Shown: positions 61,901 through 64,000 of the stretch, in pieces
Layout of the letters: every line of letters starts with the position of its first letter
How positions within the stretch are numbered: position 1 is the stretch's first letter
Origin: Aliishimia sp965656085
Lineage (GTDB): Bacteria > Pseudomonadota > Alphaproteobacteria > Rhodobacterales > Rhodobacteraceae
Length of the DNA: 64,000 bases
Direction of reading: 5' to 3'
Assembly (NCBI GenBank): GCA_965656085.1
Contig: CBFHJA010000020.1
Location: 1 to 64,000 of the forward strand
Notes under the pieces: model-generated
What the model saw: the letters and a program-made list of their open reading frames with translations, nothing else
The model's database searches: none
What the model was told of the DNA's origin: nothing
Position numbers and translations under genes: made by a program

Positions 61901-64000
61901 GCGCAACTGTCACTGCGACCGATCTGGGGGCCGGAGATATCGGCGCGGCACTGTCTGGCAGCACCGATATTCCGGTCACCGTGCGGGCGAGCAACGGCGC
62001 GCCGCTTTTGCAGCAAATCCCGGACCTTCAGGTCGCAGAGCTAGAAACGCTGGAGACAACGTTCAGCGCCAGCGATCCCGATGGAGATGCGCTGACATTC
62101 ACCGCCGCGAACCTGCCCACGGGGGCCGTGCTCGATCCGCTCACCGGCACGCTCAGCTGGATACCTGGGGTGTATCAGGCGGGGGTCTATGACGATGTGA
62201 CGATCACGGTGTCCGATGGCAACCGCTCGGATACCCAGAGCGTCACGATCACCGTGACCAATACCAACCGCGCGCCGATCCTTGTGCCCACCGCGCGCCA
62301 ATCCGCGCTCGAAGGCGAGGCGTTCCAGTTCCGTCTGCTGGCCGCCGATCCCGATGGCGATCCGGTGATCTTTGCCGCCGCCGAGGCCCTGCCGCGCGGC
62401 GCGGTGCTCGATGCGCAGACCGGCGTCATCACATGGACGCCGGGCTTTGATCAGTCGGGCCTCTACCAGATCAAGGTCAAGGCAGTCGATCCGTCGGGCG
62501 CGGAGACTGTGCAGACGGTCGACATGTCGGTCCTGAACCAGAACCGCGCGCCCACACCGGTGCTGGCCAACCGGGCGATTGCGGTTGGCGAGACGCTGGA
62601 CATGGTGCTGGGCGCGGTCGACCCGGATGCGGATGACACCGTGACGCTCCGGGTGGAAAACCTGCCCGCCGGCGCGGTGTTCAATCCGGCGACAGGCCGC
62701 TTGACCTTCACCCCCGGCGTGGCCGATCTGCGGGATTTCGTTCTGCGCGTCTGGGCCCATGACGGCACCACCGAGGTTCTGGACACGATGGTGCTGCGGG
62801 TCACGCGCACGCCGGAGTTGCCCACTGCGGTGCTCGACGTGACCCCGCGCTTCCCGGCGCGGCCGGGTCAGGAAATCGTTGTGTCCACGGCGGGCTCCGG
62901 CTTTGTTCCGGTGACGGGGTTCAAGCTGATGGTCGATGGCGAGGAGGTCCTGCTCGACGATCTGGGCCGCGCGCGGTTAGTGCCGGATGCGCCCGGCACC
63001 TATCTGGCCGTTCTGGAAGTCACCAATGCCGATGGCCGCGTCGGGCGGGCTGAGACGCAGATTGCCGTGCGCGCCGATGGCGATGTGCTGGCCCCGGCCG
63101 TGTCGCTGGACCCGGTCGCCGCGCTCGTTTCGGGTGATATCCGGGGTGTGGTCGCCGATGAGAGCCTTGCCCGCTGGACGCTCGACCTTGTCCACACATC
63201 TGGCCGTGTGATTGCGCTGGCCGACGGCACCGGCGCCGTGGACGGCACGCTGGCCAGCTTGGCGGAAGGTACGGTGCTGTCGGGTCATTACACGCTGCGC
63301 CTGACCGCGCGCGACCTTGGCGGGCTGACCTCCATCGCCGAACAAGCGGTTGAAATCCTGCCGTCCGCGCTGACCCAAACACCGCAAAAAACGGTGACTG
63401 AGGCGATCTTGCCGATTGGCAGCGGCAGCATAGCGCTGAACCGGATCTACCAGACCCATCAATCGCAGGAAGCGGGCGATTTCGGTCTCGGCTGGTTCGC
63501 CCCCTGGAACGATCTGCAACTCGACGCGGGCGGCGCTGCCGCGCTCGGCACCGCGCTCGAAGAGAGCGCGCGCATTCATCTGACCGCGCCGGACGGGCAG
63601 CGCGTGGTCTTCACGACCCGCTTTGAAACCGTGCAGAAATCCGGGTTCGAACAGCTTGTCCTGCGGTTCGATAGCAGCGTGGCGGGCTACGCGCTCAGCG
63701 CGCAGACGCCGCTTCTGACCCCGTCCGAAGGCAAGGCCTACTCGGCGGTGTCGGGGTTGCCCTTCTCGCCCTTTGCGACCTCTGCCGATCTCGCGACGCT
63801 CACCCTGACGACACCCGATGGCGCGGCATGGTCGGCGGATGGCACCGGTTCAGTGCGTTCGGTCGAGGCGGCCGGTGGGCGCTTGCTGATCGCCGATAGC
63901 GGCGTGATCGGTGAGGACAGTCAGGGCATCGCGCTTCTGCGCAATGCGGCGGGCTATGTCAGCGGCATGACGCTGCCGGGCGGTGAACGGGTGCTCTATC
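43966..64000 (+). CDS. Giant LEPR-XLL surface/secreted protein, 3' end beyond window
   Basis: An uninterrupted frame from ATG 43966 to the window edge, at least 6,678 residues; read codon by codon I found no stop. An in-frame TAG at 43957-43959 fixes the start. The N-terminus is basic, then LEPRVLLSAD at residues 28-37, the LEPR-XLL motif of very large exported proteins. Order: about 17 PPC-like beta units (39-1805); 17 CARDB repeats (1806-4005); a PPC and a TIG-like unit (about 4022-4205); a conserved mixed region (4206-4865); a propeller-like region (about 4926-5175) and SbsA-type Ig-like unit (5180-5285); nine cadherin/He_PIG units (5399-6285); an Rhs/YD-like start (6476 on). Probable role: adhesion or contact-dependent effector delivery at the cell surface (inference). 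No signal peptide of the Sec type is evident. Confidence 0.93.
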   Translation, partial: MTRHDRKLRQRTARLRNSISGRVLAEVLEPRVLLSADLFPIAGTISAPGEEDRYAITLSDPARVTFDSLSNSELTWVLQGPDGTDIRRDFDTSDGRYRGTAPVIDMMRGDYTLTVSGQGGQTGDYAFQLKDLADAEALTENTPTTATLPTGRETEIFTFTAEAGQSVFLDFSEDTDQTLGTWALLDELGTVLDSDTQLRQERVDLTRSGTYTLLIEGPVTGDAPASATFQVSLSDTFGFEYTAGTEASGQFAAIGDRHIHRFTVGADADFALSGTQPNWTLDWQLRGPNGEIGDGSGLFPANTAPQTFSLEAGDYVLIVEGRDESLPSYTFTLSETGPFSGTATDITATAQSVGDVLEAELLRAGELRRFDFTLTAPQALRFEALSANANASMELYTETGQLYTLASLNPSSAFFNRIEVQPGTYSLLVRAKVDNAGQVKMRLVDDDQVTSHDPATGPFVAVLDETAAQQNFSIELRSGDRLFVDPQGGIATAGRADLSLWRVYDPLGREIIDIWSGDFGHEVATAAMDGTYVITVRRPSNAVITQQTALIRVENPTVQPLTLGQSYAVDVASPGQVFDYTFTLDAPAQVLFDYLRTDSQYGDLRYSILDRDRALVSGSGLYLRDVDDNLHDLPSGAYTLRLFGNRDGTGQAEFRLLSVSDVAPTALGARLTGTLDPGGQALIVAVEAEAGSRVGIDVNALSGGNTFYNIRTQFLDPLGRHLGNGSIEAGDSFFEAAQTGRYLILIDAQAGQSLPVDYDFTLLDVPLEEKTLTVGAAVTDQITVPFGQIRYSLTLDTETDLLLDQISASPAQYTIFDANGTELDFGTRSLNTWDPPARLTRLGAGTYSIVVSGSGNATPDLNFTLRDLSQATPLPIDTVTTVTGEGPATVYSFEAQADDTLFFDYQTGTGTGGWVLLDPTGAVIFNTRNTSDHFLELSQPGTYTLIVDRAPTSDDAFSTTFRVTQPTVTRKPIAVGDAVADTLAAPRDRMEYSLSLAEASELYLDTRVNSAEIQWQLLDAAGNAVTPLLAINSYTVSERLLRLAPGDYTLVMQGLGDYFGPLEFALIDTATAIPLVDNTATGVRSISPSDADDLFTWDGQAGDIIELDALINVGNKTLTIIAPSGATAAYFGSLQDISALTLRETGRYLFVLQGWLTNTSEDYSHAFVVRKTGTAPAETLIGEEIALGETVTGATAAANTPVNYRLTLTERSYLVLDGQTSNIGLTLTSSDPLGRVLEPTDLRKRIDATFNMTADRTARQVVELGPGEYQVSVSSTAETAGYAFRLLDLDSGTPLTPGTPLELTLDPANRMHVITVPATAGEVVQLTMGVDGDFQDWLILDPLGRKVEDGTVLSALSFVAGVSGDYTLLIDGRVGNTVPRNVTVSRDGGVIPIQTGEVVTTNLQANGATGYFSLTLDSATLLYMDLRNTSGAARWTVRDETGREIEANVPGERFFYAPAGTLSLTFWTSGGLGEDYTFRVVDVFAQSTEIDVDTEVSFNLPVATDIKAFHFEGVAGQEVRFDLGTISQSSFGSSYYMIDPTGRVIRQGSFDNFDLTPLEHDGRYALVLVPPAGRSGDLDVTFTLRSHAEVRRDLAYGERVREMLPDVGGFLRYDFTKSDDGEVYFDSLVNDSSLRWRLIDSRNQTVSDHNFAEDRGLTSRVFLAAGAYQLLVYDTADDVPEAAFRLLEFASLPQITPGQPIVAELDPGTLTRGFRFDGVAGQRFFADVSLGASSPVSWRLIAPSGKPVFETYPVGDIAAFELAETGTYVLLFEGLVSNATPQRIRANLLETPTRADVVAASTPRAAPDLVARAISVAAAGPVQAGAPVTVSWDVENTGEAPAPVTRDRVILRRADTGEIVGLAVTPEASGPLVPGATLSRQVSLRLPSGALGSGDLIAEIEVDIANDANERDGGIAPEQNNIATFAFTSLTDLLPDLIARDLTVSPASGWEAGESVTISWVTENAGEAPVSADFAEQLRVRNGSASGDPVFVLETLPYGVAQDGIIGVGESRARSVTVTWPESANLGVGEILFDVITDLDQTVPESNEDGTGEINNTLVYAQDNAPDVIVEALTVQQTGLEAGDQVTITWQVRNQGSTSTPNGWNDRVRLYNETVRTYVLQQDIPFELGDEGALAPGEVRDRSFTFHLPEGLTGAGSFWFDVQLDVWPTNLRELNPAGDAEANNRAVVFFDAAARTYPDLQVAGLVVTGQAQAGAPLALSWEVTNAGPEDAGTRSDQVILSRDDVIGNNDDIVLGTLDADALAAGASRTESLQVSLPDTLTGDYTLAIRVDSAGVVEEGSDEGNNEARTSLSVSASLQPDLRVEAVTGPIVGSWEESVSITWRVGNDGLEVAGGAWSDEVYLSRDRVLDQADQLLVARTQSDALAPGASYTASADVQIPGGITGTFYLIVVTDSGAVVAEGANEANNTGATLEPLTISARPTPDLVVSDIAAPANVSPGAPFEISWQVENIGEAEARAPFVDGVYLTQTGTLSGARYLGEVTRLSALAPGERYEGSRTATMPVLADGDWRILVITDFRSQVYEQEREENTRVDDESLTLSTPDLVVTNFSAAETAASGDVLTLSWTVSNQGGGVALGGRVDRIYLSRDGAVDGGDLLLHKRSAGLLDPGTGETFTQDVILPIGASGAYQLLLVTDATDTVEEKAGEDNNAAARDLGVTLSPHSDLAVSDVTAPALTVADPAVITVGWTVSNVGGEVGRETGWTDRVMASRDDVIGDGDDFVLGEYERFGRLAAGASYIRSEQISLPPGFSERLRIYVAADASDEVFENGLKDNNTAEVAHPVDIARAPFSDLTVTSIAAGAAVLSGTDLEVSWTVRNDGIGATDRATWTDRVILSRNPDGSGALVTEYYEHLGFLAQGDSYTRTGTVRIPDGTDGTVYVRVETGGPYEFIYTDNNRSTIEAVTVALAPSADLQVAEIATFEEAEEGEEIDIAWRVVNAGLAATDTSWNDAAFLVSVDGSQPSIYLGRFGNDKVLEPGESYQRTERVTLPAKIEGAYRLEIVTDIDNTVFENGVAEDNNRAADDRPITVALKPRPNLTVASVVVAPNVAAGGSLSVDFEVLNQGAVEATGDWTDRVYLSLDDKLSSDDVLISETGNPLALANGERYAITSAVGTVPLRWSGDAYVLVSTDARGNVDEYPFESDNVRAERFTVTGLPRPDLVTSDVVAPSQAVYGSEVELRYTVTNLGAGATLTDTWRDTIWIARDARRPNTAEFADIAGADFLKGNSARLLTTVTHTGTLEVGESYEMTVRVTIPADLPSGTYFLTPWSDSYDVVQEDTLAININPDDPNAFDNNNYKGRQIEVLGFEPVLPDLVVRDVTSEGPVTAGDGPLRVSWTVENEGLIETGATGWVDRVYLSDKPTLGTFGETLWYLGDVRREGGLGAGQSYSETRSFDLPPSAQGQYVHVITDASVRGRQAVVEDDEGNNVASGAADVLGAPADLRVIAVAASEGTRSGETAQVTWTVENVGGPVWEGTEYWADSIWLSRDPVFDRNRATFLKTVVRSNTGGLAAGGLYTETAEVTLPPGSDGAYYLHVATDVGGFSALPNSELTSGNALNTRSFYRSTVYETEDDPTGNLGRGTISVTYAEPDLVVGNLSVPADAASGGQVPVTFTVTNQGTRETRESVWHDRVFLSRDGSLDRQDYMLGEFRRVGSLAAGESYDVQLLLDIPLGLSGDFTLIVETDTTSDEGYTWRPSTIRPDLLGLRATNDAVPEFADEGNNRVSTGLAITAGASPDLRIEALTIPQRAVVGQSFDLSYEVRNAGARATDSGWRDLIYISRDETLDPRRDFYLGFRDHTVALEAGAATSVSASLTLPRGIEGSYFVFVVTDPTSSRDPFGAVFEGGADENIRSADQPLLIEQTPPVDLVATDVTVTGGTSTGGTITVDWTVTNTSDLVDAEGRWTDAVYLSRDGDWDIEDIFLGRFSHDGGLARGAAVDASLQTTMPVVPDGAWRVIVRTDARNEIFEGAGEGNNDTAGEAPLLVQTPQIFLGTPTSVTMGGQADLLYRIDVPQGETLRITLAGGDPDVQRELFVKANGVPSPSDFDAAYSSPFGTEQVAVVPTTKAGAYYILVRAFGAPGAPASVYTLTAETVPFSIDTITPDQGGSDRFVTMTLTGAGIKEGAIAKLSRPGVAEYLPVSVKRVDATKIIAIFDLKNAPHGLYDVVVVNADGVEAIEPYRYLVEQQLERDITVGLGGPRVIAAGQTGQYSVVLDSLTNVDTPYVHFTFGAPQMGTHDFVYNLPFLSFSTNVGGGSEAATDGLGLSGAQAPVNLAGQLLAPGYAYDLRAEGTAQMSFAVQTYPGLQALIDRDFEALRAALYARDPALERAGALDGGLEDLADVDALLYDIMTDPAYEVVYGDLPWYLPFQFNVVAAATPMTREEFLAVQRADAETLRQAVLADETAVPALQTLAADQAQWEAGFLAALTEAGLLRAEADAPPVFEQTRVGSLVAALAQGLVLGPAEDEIVSTGDLVAFYAKVREWYGSKPGETAPIARYDVRLPPNGLPYDVPVPELPQFEDFDLALSRPTTFAAFNVFAPWVGSDAVDLPDFGSDASTGELIALDLERFREIAGVDGQSYIRGPLAQGAGDWVPGGVALPHEIGFSLPEDGAQAAQEIRLITELDPALEPRSFQLGGIQIGDITVQVPPGRLVYQTDLDLSASHGFVLRVSAGLDVASRTATWLMQAIDPATGEVLAPEGLSGLLAPGAEGRVFYSVRPSADASTGDEVTARARVLFDVNAPEDTPPFTYRLDLDAPETQVTVSRVDGTDDYRIDWTATDAGSGVAGATLYVALGEGDFEIVARELTEGTYTWSGAEGQAPRFLVLSRDLAGNVETPPVGVSAPDAADPLLLGEGGVTGTTAETPLPPAPAPIDTPQNALFLAALDGIPAAVPTTTPPGYGASIAPFAFELFNAYADGGQAGVGVLGLTELQDGTILYSGGPDRAWIYSADRFGASTVLSRLDKPIYDFAQGADGRLWATSGGGELLELDRSSGQVLARHGDGLTQAVAVGADGRIFVSTGDGVAVFDPETGGFTPFSNVTVGDLEVAPDGTLWGVGWPDRGQILRFSETGAPEVIADLDAPLDSLSFGAAGSEFDGLAFLSTSLSDGTSTVIALDMASYHTVTIAAGQVRGEGVATLSDGRILVAHTGGIDVLRPLRAPMIVATSVEDGDLFTRPLAQISVQFDDDMALEGDGSVLDPANFALLDVNADILPISEVTWDAATRTATLFFPTLPQGLYALNISEALESARGQALGETTTIRFTRLSDVTGDISITYKDTRYDRATGIVSYAVEVTNIGQQALQGPLKLTLDTVNPGDTTTPLGSELEGDIWLIDLTGRLGEDDQLSPGETTESLAVALLLDPSQRALFETGIRVLPGVNAAPILAQDIPTEAVVGQEYSVDLLAVDPDSSRLAYVLANGPDGMVLDVETGRLRWTPTRAADAGSEVTVRVYDGLGAFAEESWTVTVEGVNRAPSLEAPSGEITITEGEVMRLPLIALDEDNDLLSLFADNLPPGAYVDHVNGDLVWAPLAGQAGTYRNVTIGVTDGTRAATQVFDLVVAPGVFAPVVATPLAETIREGDPIRIALNARDPGGEALRFTSAALPADARIDPETGVFEWTPRYTQAGRYEIPIDVSNGTRLTRITLQIDVENANGAPVLEGFGDWTLAEGQRLVFQTEGVDPDNPDYQLPVRDADGNLLFFDGYDSAPVTYEISGLPPGASFDPVTGVFNWLPGFADAGRYVLELVATDDGDGTGTPKQTRAEIVIVVEDLNRAPSLSDLPNRTVIGGEVLELPLSSLDPDGGPLLVTATATRTGGADQIDLDPTPIALDGTSGFGELVLTQDGPVLRITPGAADRGDWRIDLTVEDDGNGDATRALRDEGSFIVTVQGQNLAPMIRPVAGLVAVPGEEMRHVIAVEDPERDVLSFDLAGLPDGATISAGAVPGTAELVWTPSAGDIGTFSATVTATDLGAGDIGAALSGSTDIPVTVRASNGAPLLQQIPDLQVAELETLETTFSASDPDGDALTFTAANLPTGAVLDPLTGTLSWIPGVYQAGVYDDVTITVSDGNRSDTQSVTITVTNTNRAPILVPTARQSALEGEAFQFRLLAADPDGDPVIFAAAEALPRGAVLDAQTGVITWTPGFDQSGLYQIKVKAVDPSGAETVQTVDMSVLNQNRAPTPVLANRAIAVGETLDMVLGAVDPDADDTVTLRVENLPAGAVFNPATGRLTFTPGVADLRDFVLRVWAHDGTTEVLDTMVLRVTRTPELPTAVLDVTPRFPARPGQEIVVSTAGSGFVPVTGFKLMVDGEEVLLDDLGRARLVPDAPGTYLAVLEVTNADGRVGRAETQIAVRADGDVLAPAVSLDPVAALVSGDIRGVVADESLARWTLDLVHTSGRVIALADGTGAVDGTLASLAEGTVLSGHYTLRLTARDLGGLTSIAEQAVEILPSALTQTPQKTVTEAILPIGSGSIALNRIYQTHQSQEAGDFGLGWFAPWNDLQLDAGGAAALGTALEESARIHLTAPDGQRVVFTTRFETVQKSGFEQLVLRFDSSVAGYALSAQTPLLTPSEGKAYSAVSGLPFSPFATSADLATLTLTTPDGAAWSADGTGSVRSVEAAGGRLLIADSGVIGEDSQGIALLRNAAGYVSGMTLPGGERVLY
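44080..49380 (+). repeat. PPC-like beta-sandwich array of the giant protein
   Basis: About 17 diverged units, each ending in a G-x-Y-x-L-x-[VI]-x-G strand. The glycines of these strands begin at 44290, 44590, 44902, 45232, 45553, 45871, 46183, 46498, 46786, 47101, 47401, 47764, 48055, 48343, 48649, 48961 and 49261, a period of about 310 nt (103 residues). The pattern fits the bacterial pre-peptidase C-terminal (PPC) fold. DNA identity between units is low, so they are old duplications. Confidence 0.7.
49381..55980 (+). repeat. Seventeen CARDB repeats of the giant protein
   Basis: Each unit begins P-D-L-x-V, then x-x-G-x-x-[VIL]-x-[VI]-x-W-x-V-x-N-x-G, then W-x-D-R-V-Y-L-S-R-D and a late A-x-G-x-[ST]-Y-x-x-x-x-x-x-[LI]-P. 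Starts are near 49384, 49771, 50161, 50557, 50920, 51292, 51649, 52010, 52396, 52750, 53128, 53490, 53956, 54340, 54790, 55228 and 55609. The period is about 360-450 nt. CARDB is an Ig-like adhesion domain of surface proteins. The unit with E-D-N-N before the next P-D-L is the regular linker. Confidence 0.82.
60160..62820 (+). repeat. Nine cadherin/He_PIG-like units of the giant protein
   Basis: Units begin with N-x-A-P (one with V-F-A-P) at 60160, 60433, 60709, 60979, 61333, 61690, 61993, 62266 and 62542. Most carry D-P-D-G-D-x-[LV]-x-[FY], L-P-x-G-A-x-x-D-x-x-[TN]-G and W-[TL]-P-[GT] in order. This is the dystroglycan/cadherin-like Ig fold (putative Ig, He_PIG). The conserved Asp residues suggest calcium-stiffened rods. 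Confidence 0.75.
63391..64000 (+). other. Start of an Rhs/YD-like region at the window edge
   Basis: After IAEQAVEILPSA the frame changes character: ILPIGSGSIALNRIYQTHQS, DFGLGWFAPWNDLQL, then LTAPDGQRVVF, LLRNAAGYVSGMTLPGGERVLY. F-G-x-G-W followed by D-G-x-x-x-x-F and x-x-x-G-x-[VL]-x-x-[MI]-x-x-P-G-G resembles the entry of Rhs/YD-repeat proteins. If so, the unseen C-terminus would hold an Rhs cage and possibly a toxin. Only the first 200 residues can be seen. Confidence 0.5.

Noticed and set aside
59707..62016. 769-codon open frame on the minus strand, and 43942-46401 likewise
   Set aside because: Antisense shadows of the same giant gene; Arg/His/Gln-rich compositions with no ribosome site or family pattern.

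Overview
The window looks like chromosome from a GC-rich alphaproteobacterium of the Rhodobacteraceae (Roseobacter group). The basis is gene content and order: rbfA-DUF2233-truB, the heterotetrameric sarcosine oxidase operon, the two-domain ALDH16 next to deoC, the PuuE-UraD fusion, and family-typical intergenic sequences. No rRNA, tRNA or CRISPR array was found.

Layout. 1-883 is a decayed mobile-element zone: the 3' end of an IS630-like transposase, a trace of an IS110-like transposase, and otherwise no gene. 884-7550 is mostly housekeeping: a small secreted protein, dapB, rbfA-DUF2233-truB, DUF1643, a MarR regulator, DUF5665, rpsO with a clear promoter and terminator, and an RNA methyltransferase. 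7713-16657 (minus) is a three-gene unit: metallophosphoesterase, a GMC oxidoreductase/alpha-beta hydrolase fusion, and a cyclase-AAA-TPR giant regulator. 16820-26283 (minus) is a seven-gene methylamine operon: dimethylglycine dehydrogenase, MttB-family methyltransferase, TetR regulator, then sarcosine oxidase B, D, A, G. Most junctions overlap. It would take glycine betaine stepwise to glycine. A Tat-type solute-binding protein is divergent from it, with two TetR-like palindromes between. 28371-31727 (minus) holds ALDH16 and deoC. 31993-35879 is a Mn/Zn ABC transporter behind two Mur/Fur-like 7-1-7 palindromes. 36283-40769 is a purine (urate to ureide to glyoxylate) catabolic set with an NCS2 permease. 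40955-42928 is a class III aminotransferase with a convergent TetR regulator.

The last 20 kb is one reading frame. It starts at 43966 with a LEPR-XLL motif, is open to the window edge (at least 6,678 residues, no stop seen), and runs antiparallel to a small HlyD-type adaptor gene. Its order is: about 17 PPC-like beta units, 17 CARDB repeats, a TIG-like and a conserved middle region, a propeller-like region, Ig-like units, nine cadherin/He_PIG-like units, and the beginning of an Rhs/YD-like region. It is a giant exported or surface protein whose C-terminus, possibly an effector, lies outside the window.

Two convergent gene junctions (28083-28370 and 35880-36282) share an unusual intergenic element: three tandem 12-bp units with the core AGCCATACGC, set among several GTTAAC hexamers.
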